This document shows positions 1 to 7,150 of a stretch of 8,499 nt of DNA, piece by piece. Under the pieces are notes generated by a model. That model was not told the DNA's origin and made no database searches. It worked only from the letters and a program-made list of their open reading frames with translations. The stretch spans positions 1-8,499 of the forward strand of contig PRDV01000073.1 in the NCBI GenBank assembly GCA_003174035.1. The letters run 5' to 3'. The position numbers were made by a program, and so were the translations under genes. The first letter of the stretch is position 1. Every line of letters starts with the position of its first letter. Origin of the DNA: Candidatus Babelota bacterium. Its GTDB lineage: Bacteria; Babelota; Babeliae; Babelales; Babelaceae.

Positions 1-29
1 CAAAAGTTTTTTATGAGTAAAGGAAAAAA

Positions 30-1040
30 ATGAAAATAAAATTGTGTGCGATGCTTGCATTACCCAGCATACTTTATGCTATGGATCTTTCAATTTGCGA
101 AGAAGTTGAAGTAGTGAGTGAGTATTCAGATGCAAGTGAGGACGTTGTCTTAATGGCAAATCCTGAATCTCCTGCACCAAGCCGAAGAAAAAAAAGAGGT
201 TTGACCTTTAAGAGCAAACTGAGATCTGAGGAAGAAGAAAGCGGGTATGATGATGGTGATGAAGATTTCATTGCTGAAGATGAATCTGATGAACCTGATT
301 TTGACGAAGATCTACATGCTAATGAAGAGCATGCTAAAAAAACATCACCTGGCCCCAAGAGAGCTGCTAAGGAATTAGAGAAGAAAAGAAAAAGAACAAG
401 TAAGCCAAACAGTGAGCGTAAACGCAGAAAAAAAGAATCTGATGTAACAGGGGGAAATAGTCATTCTTCAACAACGCTGGAAAGCGGTAGAGTTTCTCCT
501 GTTATTACATCAGAATTAATAGGCAGCCAGCCGCTACCGGTTCCAATGCCTTCTGTAGAGAGCGCACCAGTTACGATACTTCCCGTTCCGGAGCCAGTTT
601 TGAGACTTCCAGCTGTTCAGGTGCCTGTATTGAATGCGATAGGATTCATTGATGTGCATAGGAGGGTCAACGGGCAAACAGTGTTGCATGCTTTTTTAGC
701 GAAGGGAATAGCGATAATTGAAGCTTTATTAGCTAAAGGTGCACCGATTAATGCTGTGGATAGTCATGGCAATACAGTTCTGATCAAAGCTGTGGAAATG
801 AACGATAGAGCTTTGGTGCACTTCCTACTTAGCCGAGGCGCTGCTATCAATCAGACTAATAACGATGGCCAGACGCCGCTTATGATCGCAGCATCACGTA
901 ATGCGCTTGATCTGCTAAAATTACTTATGGATCATGGCGCAGATCAAAGTCTTAGAGATGGGCAAGGTAGAACTTTCATAGACTATTTTGACCCAGTGAT
1001 GAAAGCTTTTGTGAGCGCAATGCTGAAAAGAAAGCAGTAG
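30..1040 (+). CDS. Secreted ankyrin-repeat protein with chromatin-like acidic/basic linker (gene 1)
   Basis: This 336-residue protein is probably a secreted protein-binding effector; its target is unknown. Residues 1-17 form a signal peptide (Lys-rich start, hydrophobic core, ILYA|MD cleavage). Residues 20-200 look disordered: a basic cluster RRKKR (52-56), a strongly Asp/Glu-rich stretch (about 67-100), further basic clusters KKRKR (118-122) and RKRRKK (130-135), then a Pro/Val-rich segment holding LPVP twice (169-172, 184-187). The C-terminal module starts at FIDV (206-209) and has three ANK repeats (about 214-245, 246-278, 279-311) with the usual G-x-T-x-L and LL-x-x-GA positions, plus a cap with RTFIDY. 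Unlike the other five it has no N-terminal ANK block. The start is supported by AAAGGA at 19-24. The TAG stop is followed at once by a second TAG. Coding status is certain; the nuclear-type reading of the linker is inference. Confidence 0.95.
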   Translation: MKIKLCAMLALPSILYAMDLSICEEVEVVSEYSDASEDVVLMANPESPAPSRRKKRGLTFKSKLRSEEEESGYDDGDEDFIAEDESDEPDFDEDLHANEEHAKKTSPGPKRAAKELEKKRKRTSKPNSERKRRKKESDVTGGNSHSSTTLESGRVSPVITSELIGSQPLPVPMPSVESAPVTILPVPEPVLRLPAVQVPVLNAIGFIDVHRRVNGQTVLHAFLAKGIAIIEALLAKGAPINAVDSHGNTVLIKAVEMNDRALVHFLLSRGAAINQTNNDGQTPLMIAASRNALDLLKLLMDHGADQSLRDGQGRTFIDYFDPVMKAFVSAMLKRKQ

Positions 1041-1095
1041 TAGTCAGAAAGAATGAGACAGACCTAACAAATATGATTACCAATAGGAAGTTATT

Positions 1096-2769
1096 ATGAA
1101 TATGAACAAAACAGTAAGTATGCTTTTTTTATTGCTGAGTTTCAATGCGTGTGTTTCTGCCATGGAGAGCCAAAAAATTGTTCTCAGTGACGTTGATGAC
1201 GAACTCTTATGCGCGGCAGCAGTATATTCTTCTGCAGAAAAAATAGAAGAATGGCTGAAAAAAGGAGCACATATTGATGTGCGTAATCAAGACGGAGATA
1301 CACCGCTTCATTGCGCTGCACGGGCAGGGCATTATAAAGTGGTGCGCTATCTTTTGCACTGTGGTGCAACTAAGACCATAAAAAATCGCGCCGGGCAGAC
1401 AGCTCTTGAGGTAGCTAGTAATGAGCTTACAAGGCATATTTTGAGAGATGTTCCTTTGCCTGATGAGGATTTGGAAAGTGAAGAAGAGTTATTAGATTTT
1501 GGGCGGCAGCCTGAATTTTCAGGTGGAACAACATCGCAGAGTCACCATGGAACAAAAGAAGCTAAGGAACACTCTGGAGCACCGGCAGAATCCGATGCAA
1601 TGGCCATTGATGAACATCATATGAAGGATGATGAGGTGATTATAACGGGTGCGAAGCCGGCAACGCGTCCTGAGTCAGAAAAAAAAAGAGCGGGAGAACC
1701 CTTATTCCCCGGAGGGTCTGCAAAACGTCGTAGAGTATCACTTTTGGAAGAAGCAAAAGAAGGAGATGAAAGCAAAGTCATGACGCAAAATGAATTGGAT
1801 GAGGCACTTTTGGATGCTGTTAGAAGGAAAATGCAGCCTGCCAAGGTGGAAATGTTATTACGGCAAGGTGCATCTATTCATGCAAGATCGAAGTGGTATG
1901 GTAATACGGTCCTTCATATAGCTGTTAGCAACGATGTCACGAAAGAACTTATGGCTCTTCTTTTACGCTATGGAGCTGATGTGCTTGCGCGCAATAAGAA
2001 GGGAGAAACTCCGTTTCAACATGTGCCTAATGGGGTGGATGGTTGGTTTGCAAAGCCTCGTCGATCACGTGATGCTTCCTCCGGAACTCAGCGGCCAGCA
2101 TTGCCGGTGCCAGATGACGCACCTCAATTAGGGACAGAAAGCTCCGCTCCTTCTGGGCCAGCAGCTAGGCCTTCTGAAAGAGCAACATTTATTCCTCTAA
2201 GCCGATTGATTCAGAGCCATCGGTCCTTTGGATCAGAAGAAGAGATTCGAGATGTAGTGCAAGCAGCTGATTGCCTTATGGGTCTTTCATCTGATCATGT
2301 CCAGCGACCTATGCCAGCGCCTATGCTAGCATCACCACAATTGAGAACACAACAGCAACAACCGGCTTCAGTGCCGTCGTCATTGGCTGCGCTTCCTGTA
2401 CCAGGGCTTCAGGGGAGAAGTATTTCTGTTTCTGCCGGAAGGTCAGTTGCTCATGTAACGGCTGCGGACTTGCGCTATATTGATGTGCGAAGGCGCTTTA
2501 ATAATCAAACCATTTTGCATCTATTTATTGATCAAGATATTGCTCTTATCAGCTACTTTTTAGATCAGGGTGCTGATAGTAATGCTCAAGATGGCCATGG
2601 CAATACGCCGCTTATTTTGGCAGCGATGAGGAATAACGTACCTTTAATGACGCTGCTCATTAGCCGTCATGCGAACATTCATGTTCGTAATAACGAGGGA
2701 AAAATGTTTACTGATTATTTGCGAGAAGATATAAAAGCACTTATCAGTGCCTTACTTGGTGCGAGGTAG
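1096..2769 (+). CDS. Secreted ankyrin-repeat protein, three-block type (gene 2)
   Basis: A 557-residue paralogue of the gene at 4418-6070. A signal peptide covers residues 1-22 (VSA|ME). ANK block 1 spans about 34-118 and contains a near-consensus repeat (DGDTPLHCAARAGH). A low-complexity linker follows, with DDEVIIT (178-184) and a bipartite basic motif: KKR at 196-198, an 11-residue spacer, KRRR at 210-213. ANK block 2 spans about 231-310. A Pro/Ser/Gln-rich linker (about 320-455) contains LPVP twice (336-339, 433-436) and a short Gln run. The C-terminal module begins at YIDV (461-464) with two repeats and a cap (MFTDY), one repeat fewer than in genes 1, 3, 5 and 6. AGGAAG at 1085-1090, five bases before the ATG, supports this start; a second ATG two codons on cannot be excluded. 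ANK folds bind proteins, so a host-protein-binding role is likely, but the partner is unknown. Confidence 0.95.
   Translation: MNMNKTVSMLFLLLSFNACVSAMESQKIVLSDVDDELLCAAAVYSSAEKIEEWLKKGAHIDVRNQDGDTPLHCAARAGHYKVVRYLLHCGATKTIKNRAGQTALEVASNELTRHILRDVPLPDEDLESEEELLDFGRQPEFSGGTTSQSHHGTKEAKEHSGAPAESDAMAIDEHHMKDDEVIITGAKPATRPESEKKRAGEPLFPGGSAKRRRVSLLEEAKEGDESKVMTQNELDEALLDAVRRKMQPAKVEMLLRQGASIHARSKWYGNTVLHIAVSNDVTKELMALLLRYGADVLARNKKGETPFQHVPNGVDGWFAKPRRSRDASSGTQRPALPVPDDAPQLGTESSAPSGPAARPSERATFIPLSRLIQSHRSFGSEEEIRDVVQAADCLMGLSSDHVQRPMPAPMLASPQLRTQQQQPASVPSSLAALPVPGLQGRSISVSAGRSVAHVTAADLRYIDVRRRFNNQTILHLFIDQDIALISYFLDQGADSNAQDGHGNTPLILAAMRNNVPLMTLLISRHANIHVRNNEGKMFTDYLREDIKALISALLGAR
2476..2766 (+). 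repeat. Duplicated C-terminal module sequence, copy 1 (pair with 5777-6067)
   Basis: This segment of gene 2 matches 5777-6067 of gene 4 at both DNA and protein level. The best stretch is 2602-2636 versus 5906-5940, 33 of 35 bases identical by hand count, with only the two G/A differences. It reflects paralogue duplication, possibly with later gene conversion. Confidence 0.75.
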
Positions 2770-2839
2770 CGAGCGATAATTATGCAGATGAGCTGAAAAG
2801 TAAAATATAAGATGCTTAGATTGACTGATTATAGAATAT

Positions 2840-2845
2840 GAGGAA
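2840..2845 (+). promoter_or_regulatory. Ribosome-binding site deciding the start of gene 3
   Basis: GAGGAA lies four bases upstream of the ATG at 2850. It overlaps and follows the earlier in-frame ATG at 2838, so it cannot serve that one. It selects a start that gives MEKM followed by a hydrophobic core, a normal signal peptide. Confidence 0.75.
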
Positions 2846-2849
2846 CATT

Positions 2850-4358
2850 ATGGAAAAAATGCTCTTATTAGCGTTAGTGCTGTTGACCAGTTCACTGAGC
2901 GCCATGAAAAGATTAGAAATTAAAGAAGAAGATCATAAGAAAAGCAGTTTGCCTGGCGATTTTGAGGGACAATCGAAAGAGGATAAGGAAGAATCTGGAG
3001 AACGGCCATCTAAGAGGAGTAGAAGAGATGAAGATCAATCATCAAAAAAAGCTACTCTCTTTAATGTGATAAACGATGGCAATTTGTCGTCCATTATATC
3101 GCTACTTGAGAGCTCCCCAGAGTTGTTGGATGTTAGTGATGATAAACGTAATACCATTCTTCATAGAGCAGCTGAAAAAGGACATCTTGAGATAGTGCAA
3201 GAGTTGGCAAAAAGGTTTCCCGCTTTAATACACAAAACTAATGATACTGGTTCAACAGTTCTCCATATTGCAGCGCGTTTTGGAAAACTTGCTGTTGTAC
3301 AATGGTTAGCAGAAAACCAGCCGCAGTTATTAAAGATCGTTAGCGCATCGAAGATGACAGTTCTGCATGAAGCAGCGTTGAACGGAGATCTTGCTATTTT
3401 TAGTTATATAGCTCAACTATGTCCAGAATTGGTGAAAATGACTAATCATCAGGGCTGCTCTGTTCTTTATGCAGCAGCGCAAAATGAACGATTTGAGATA
3501 ATTAGCTATATTGCAAAGACCTTTCCGGATGTGGCTCACATTGCTAATAATAAGGGAAAAACCGCTCTCTACTATGCGGCGGAAAATAGAAATTTGGAAA
3601 TGGTTAAATATCTCGCGAAAAAATTTCCAGAGCTTCTTACCCAAAAGGCACACAATGAGTATTTGCCGATAGATATTGCACGCGCACAAAAGCACAGAGA
3701 GATGGTAGAGTATTTAGGGACCGTCATGCTCTCACCTGCTAGCTCAGTAAAGCCGAGCCTGCCAATCCAAGCCCAGCTACCATCATCTGCGACTTCTTTA
3801 TCCTCATCCGGCGGCAAAGAGAAAGTTAGTTCTGCGCAATCAGGTGCAACAGCTCTATTACCCGTTCCTCAACCTCATGAATCGAGTGCTTTAGAAGAGA
3901 GAGGTTCGACTGATTTAAGCAGCTTGGTTTCGCTTCATGATGTATTGCCCTTTATGGATGTGCGTAGCATGATTCACGGTCAAACCGCGCTACATCATTT
4001 TTTAGAGAGTAATGAGGCAATCATAGATGCTCTTTTAGAAAGCGGTGCAGATATTAATGCTCCAGATGATAAGGGTAATACTGTTTTAATGAAAGCGATT
4101 ATACTAAAAAATAAATCGCTCGTGGAGTTACTGCTTGATCTTGGTGCTCATATAAATGTGAGAAACCCTTACACGGGCAAAACTGCATTGATGTATGCCG
4201 CAGCGTTAGGCCTTGATTATATTAGTTTTGTGACATTGCTCATTGAGCAAGGTGCTGATAAGACTATGATCGATAATGAAGGCAGAACTTTTGTGGAGTA
4301 TTTTGAGCCCTCGATGCGGTCTTTGGTGAGTGTAATTTTAAGTCAGAAAAAGCGGTAG
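2850..4358 (+). CDS. Secreted protein with regular 34-residue ankyrin array plus family C-terminal module (gene 3)
   Basis: From the ATG at 2850 the product has 502 residues; an in-frame ATG at 2838 would add four residues but has its ribosome site on the wrong side. The signal peptide is residues 1-18 (LSA|MK). A short charged segment follows, with IKEED (24-28) and the basic cluster RPSKRSRR (52-59). Residues 68-292 are an ANK array whose conserved T/S-x-L-H/Y positions recur exactly every 34 residues (NTILH 101, STVLH 135, MTVLH 169, CSVLY 203, KTALY 237, degenerate YLPID 271). Its loops carry F/C-P-x-L, a subtype common in eukaryotic ANK proteins and unlike the LLxxGAD style of the neighbours. 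A Ser/Pro linker holds LPVP (337-340). The family module runs from PFMDV (367-371) with three repeats and a RTFVEYF cap. It looks like a fusion of a distinct array to the shared C-terminus. Function beyond protein binding is unknown. Confidence 0.95.
   Translation: MEKMLLLALVLLTSSLSAMKRLEIKEEDHKKSSLPGDFEGQSKEDKEESGERPSKRSRRDEDQSSKKATLFNVINDGNLSSIISLLESSPELLDVSDDKRNTILHRAAEKGHLEIVQELAKRFPALIHKTNDTGSTVLHIAARFGKLAVVQWLAENQPQLLKIVSASKMTVLHEAALNGDLAIFSYIAQLCPELVKMTNHQGCSVLYAAAQNERFEIISYIAKTFPDVAHIANNKGKTALYYAAENRNLEMVKYLAKKFPELLTQKAHNEYLPIDIARAQKHREMVEYLGTVMLSPASSVKPSLPIQAQLPSSATSLSSSGGKEKVSSAQSGATALLPVPQPHESSALEERGSTDLSSLVSLHDVLPFMDVRSMIHGQTALHHFLESNEAIIDALLESGADINAPDDKGNTVLMKAIILKNKSLVELLLDLGAHINVRNPYTGKTALMYAAALGLDYISFVTLLIEQGADKTMIDNEGRTFVEYFEPSMRSLVSVILSQKKR
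3051..3725 (+). repeat. In-gene ankyrin repeat array with exact 102-bp period
   Basis: This part of gene 3 encodes about six ANK units. The T-x-L-H-like core recurs at codon intervals of exactly 34 (102 bases). The repeats are diverged at the DNA level, so this is an old protein-level repeat rather than a recent tandem duplication. Confidence 0.85.
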
Positions 4359-4408
4359 TTGTGCTGAATGAAGCAATTATAGGCTAATAACAATAGATGA
4401 TTTCAGAC

Positions 4409-4412
4409 GAGG
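4409..4412 (+). promoter_or_regulatory. Ribosome-binding site deciding the start of gene 4
   Basis: GAGG lies five bases before the ATG at 4418, inside the longer reading frame that opens at the ATG at 4397. No comparable site precedes 4397. Starting at 4418 places a basic n-region (MNRK) at the terminus, as a signal peptide requires, instead of the acidic MISDE. Confidence 0.75.
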
Positions 4413-4417
4413 TTACG

Positions 4418-6070
4418 ATGAATAGAAAACTAACCATGTACTTACTGATATGGGCTGTCACTGCGGGGATTAGTGCGATGGATACGTCGCTGTTCCTCAG
4501 TGAAAATGATAGCAAATTATTAGTTGCTGCAGCAAAGCATACATCACTTCGAGCAATAAAAAAATGTCTTGAAGAGGGAGCACATATAGATGCACGTAAT
4601 CAGTGGGGGGATACACCACTCCATTGCGCTGCTCGTGCAGGGAATAGTGAAGTAGTGCGCTATCTTTTATTACAGGGTGCTGATAGGACATTAGCAAATC
4701 ATGCTGGACACATTGCTTTTCAGGTAGCGCTTAATCAGGAAATTCGCGATATTTTTGCTGACATCACCCCTCAGGGAGAAAGAATAATTATTGATTTGGC
4801 TGAAGATTCCGAAGATGAAGTAGCGCAAGAGAAAGCAGACGAAGGTTTTTTTGCACTATTAGAGCATACACGTGATTCAACTAAAACATCGTTAGACTTT
4901 TCTGGTGTTCAAGTAGAGCACGTTATGGCTATGAAGCAAGCAGGTGATGAATTGCAAGACGATGATCAAGAAGCTGTTGTTGCAGAAGAAGTACTTGATG
5001 TTGAGTCCTACGAGGAAGGTTCTGTGGGGGAAAAAAGAAAAAGAAGCTTTTCGCTTGAACGAGCAGTAAAGAGGAGGAAAAAAGAATTTTCTGAGGATGA
5101 AGACAGTGGAGATGATTTTATACTAGAAACAAGTCCTCGCAAGAGAGAGCCGCAACCAAAGCAAACAAAATTGAACCAACAATTTTTAGATGCCGTGCGT
5201 CACGGGCGAACGCAAATAGTAGAGAAATTATTAGATGATGGTGCTGATATTGCAGCGAAAACAAGACAAGGTAATACGTGTCTGCATATTGCTGCTAGTT
5301 ACAACACCAAAAAACTGATTGCTCTCCTTTTAAGCCATGGGGCCGATGTGACAGCGCTTAATAATAAAGGTGAGACACCCTTTCATACTGTTCATCCTAA
5401 CATAGCCAGTTTGCTTGAAGAAAACCTTGAGAAGCGTTTAGCTGAAAGCAATGGTGCAAGAGATAGGGATCTAACTATTACGGCCCTTTCTCTGCGCAGA
5501 AGGGGAGTGCCTTCTCACCTAAGATCGCTAACTTCTGTACCCTCTGGCCCAGCGCCGCTACCTTCAGCAACTTCACTGCTGCCGATGCCCCAAGCTGCAA
5601 TAGAAACTGCTCCTCAGGGTCCGCAATTGAGTTCTCCTCAACTAAATCCAGCGCCAAGACCTTCGCAACAATCATCGGTAGGGCTGCCCATGCCGATAGT
5701 AGCTCCTCGTGTTGCCGTGGATCAGGAGATTATTCGACCTTCAGGTCCTACTGTTTATTTACAAGCACAGGATTTTGCCTTTATAGATGTGCGAATGCGA
5801 TTTAATAATCAAACAGTTTTACACCGTTTTATAGATCAAGATGTTGCTCTTATCCGCAGTTTTTTGGAGCGGGGGGCTGATATTAATGCTCGAGATGGCA
5901 ATCGCAATACACCGCTTATTTTGGCAGCAATGAGGAATAATATGGAAATGATGACCTTATTGCTCCAGTATGGCGCTGACATTCATCTCAAAAATAAGGA
6001 TTCAAAAAAGTTCACGGATTATCTGTCAGGAGATGTACGAGGACTGATCCTAGCTTTGATAAGGCAATGA
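4418..6070 (+). CDS. Secreted ankyrin-repeat protein, three-block type, with bipartite nuclear-signal-like motif (gene 4)
   Basis: From the ATG at 4418 the product has 550 residues; the in-frame ATG at 4397 would add seven. A signal peptide covers residues 1-20 (ISA|MD). ANK block 1 is about 30-118. An acidic linker follows, including IIIDLAEDSEDE (123-134), which resembles a SUMO-interacting motif, and later KRKR (206-209) plus KRRKK (218-222), a classical bipartite basic pattern, directly followed by FSEDEDSGDD. ANK block 2 is about 250-338. A Pro/Ser-rich linker has LPMP twice (388-391, 423-426). The C-terminal module starts at FIDV (455-458) with two repeats and a KKFTDY cap. The gene aligns block for block with the gene at 1096-2769: in block 1, 72 of 93 aligned bases match by hand count (1267-1359 versus 4580-4672). 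The motif assignments are pattern matches only. The TGA stop shows TGA is not read as Trp. Confidence 0.95.
   Translation: MNRKLTMYLLIWAVTAGISAMDTSLFLSENDSKLLVAAAKHTSLRAIKKCLEEGAHIDARNQWGDTPLHCAARAGNSEVVRYLLLQGADRTLANHAGHIAFQVALNQEIRDIFADITPQGERIIIDLAEDSEDEVAQEKADEGFFALLEHTRDSTKTSLDFSGVQVEHVMAMKQAGDELQDDDQEAVVAEEVLDVESYEEGSVGEKRKRSFSLERAVKRRKKEFSEDEDSGDDFILETSPRKREPQPKQTKLNQQFLDAVRHGRTQIVEKLLDDGADIAAKTRQGNTCLHIAASYNTKKLIALLLSHGADVTALNNKGETPFHTVHPNIASLLEENLEKRLAESNGARDRDLTITALSLRRRGVPSHLRSLTSVPSGPAPLPSATSLLPMPQAAIETAPQGPQLSSPQLNPAPRPSQQSSVGLPMPIVAPRVAVDQEIIRPSGPTVYLQAQDFAFIDVRMRFNNQTVLHRFIDQDVALIRSFLERGADINARDGNRNTPLILAAMRNNMEMMTLLLQYGADIHLKNKDSKKFTDYLSGDVRGLILALIRQ
5777..6067 (+). repeat. Duplicated C-terminal module sequence, copy 2 (pair with 2476-2766)
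   Basis: Counterpart of the segment in gene 2. Both encode IDVR-x-RFNNQT and TPLILAAMRNN, and both have a two-repeat module, in contrast to the three-repeat module of the other four genes. Confidence 0.75.
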
Positions 6071-6148
6071 TGAAATTCAATAATGAGACAAAAAACAATG
6101 GCAGTGTGTTTTACAAACAATAAGTGATTAGAGATTGTTGAGGAAACT

Positions 6149-7150
6149 ATGAAAAAAATGATATTTCTAGCGCTAGGACTTTTTTCTAGCTCCCTATGCG
6201 CAATGGAAACAGTACAAAGGGATACAAGCGAAATTGATACAGCAAGAGATAGACAAAGTCGTTTAAATGAGCAACTACTTCAAGCGATGGCTAATCATAA
6301 CGGTAAGTTAGTGGCAGAATTACTTGAAGCAGGCGCAGATCCCAACACGCGAAAACCAAGGTCGAGAAATACTATGTTACATATAGCGGTGAGACTAGGA
6401 TTGCGAAATATTGTGGTAAAACTTCTTCAATATGGTGCTAACCCTGAGGCTAAAAATGGAAGCGGACAAACCGTTTTTGATTATGCCCGTGAAGAGAAGA
6501 TGTTTAACTTTCTATGCACGATGACGGGTATTAAAAAGGAATGGAGCTCAAGATTGCTCACTACGGAGAAATCTTCCCAAAAAAGTGAAGAGGAGAAAGA
6601 GAAATCTGGCGGCATAAAAAGAAAAAGGGATGATGAGCCAGATCAACCGAGTAAACGCGAAAAAATTGGATCGGGTACTTCAAGTACGTCGCCAGTTGAG
6701 GTTCCAGGATTAATTCCTTTGATAAGTATTATGGGATATATCGATGTTCACAGCCCAATAGATGGTCAGACGGCACTGCATCATTTTTTAGAGCGGGGTG
6801 AAGAGGTGGTTAGAGCTCTTTTAACCATGGGCGCAGATATTAATGCGGTGGATAGCCAGGGAAATACGGTGCTCATGAGAGCGATTACTATGAAAAATGA
6901 ATCGCTTGTACGGTTACTGCTTGAGCATGGGGCCAATATAAATGCGCAAAATCCTCAAAATGGAAAAACCGCTCTTATGCTTGTTGCACGAACGGGCAAT
7001 ATTCCTCTGCTCACCATGCTTATTTCACGAGGTGCACAAACTGCACTTGTAGATAGCGATGACAAAACATTCATTCATTACTTAGATTCAGAGATGCAGG
7101 CTTTTATAGGCACACTGCTTCAGTCGGAGAAGCCGAGTGGGGTTATCTGA
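6149..7150 (+). CDS. Secreted ankyrin-repeat protein, short type, with bipartite nuclear-signal-like motif (gene 5)
   Basis: This 333-residue protein has a signal peptide at residues 1-18 (SLCA|ME). The Cys does not sit in a good lipobox, so a lipoprotein is unlikely. An N-terminal ANK block (about 38-124) includes NTMLHIAVRLG and LLQYGANPEAKN. The linker 125-185 is Lys/Glu/Ser-rich and contains KRKRDDEPDQPSKREK (157-172), a good match to a bipartite nuclear localisation pattern (KR, ten residues, KREK). The C-terminal module (GYIDV 196-200 to the end) has three repeats, with GQTALHHF and GNTVLMRA close to genes 3 and 6, and a cap KTFIHYL. GAGGAA at 6140-6145 supports the ATG at 6149; the ATG at 6158 would lose the two lysines of the signal peptide. 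It probably derives from the same ancestor as the genes at 2850 and 7254. Confidence 0.95.
   Translation: MKKMIFLALGLFSSSLCAMETVQRDTSEIDTARDRQSRLNEQLLQAMANHNGKLVAELLEAGADPNTRKPRSRNTMLHIAVRLGLRNIVVKLLQYGANPEAKNGSGQTVFDYAREEKMFNFLCTMTGIKKEWSSRLLTTEKSSQKSEEEKEKSGGIKRKRDDEPDQPSKREKIGSGTSSTSPVEVPGLIPLISIMGYIDVHSPIDGQTALHHFLERGEEVVRALLTMGADINAVDSQGNTVLMRAITMKNESLVRLLLEHGANINAQNPQNGKTALMLVARTGNIPLLTMLISRGAQTALVDSDDKTFIHYLDSEMQAFIGTLLQSEKPSGVI

Noticed and set aside
74..358. Reverse-strand open frame rich in Ser, opposite gene 1
   Set aside because: It is the complement of the Asp/Glu codon-rich tract of gene 1, which automatically reads as Ser-rich; it has no ribosome site or recognisable motif.
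1934..2131. Plus-strand 65-codon frame inside gene 2, as possible evidence of a frameshift
   Set aside because: The main frame carries continuous ANK and linker sequence matching gene 4 through this region, so there is no break to explain.
2806..2826. TATAAGAT and TTGACT upstream of gene 3 as a promoter
   Set aside because: The boxes are in the wrong order and spacing, and no matching partner box is found at 16-18 bases.
3417..3817. Two reverse-strand open frames opposite gene 3
   Set aside because: They lie within a clear ANK-coding region on the plus strand, lack motifs, and show Cys/Ile/Phe-rich shadow composition.
6090..6115. AAAACA...TGTTTT hairpin between genes 4 and 5 as terminator
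   Set aside because: The stem has a single G-C pair and no clear T-run after it; chance in AT-rich DNA is likely.
6149..6210. Gene 5 or gene 2 as lipoproteins, because of Cys near the signal peptide end
   Set aside because: SSLC and FNAC do not fit the lipobox (L/V/I-x-[G/A/S]-C) well, and all paralogues have the A|M signal peptidase I type site.
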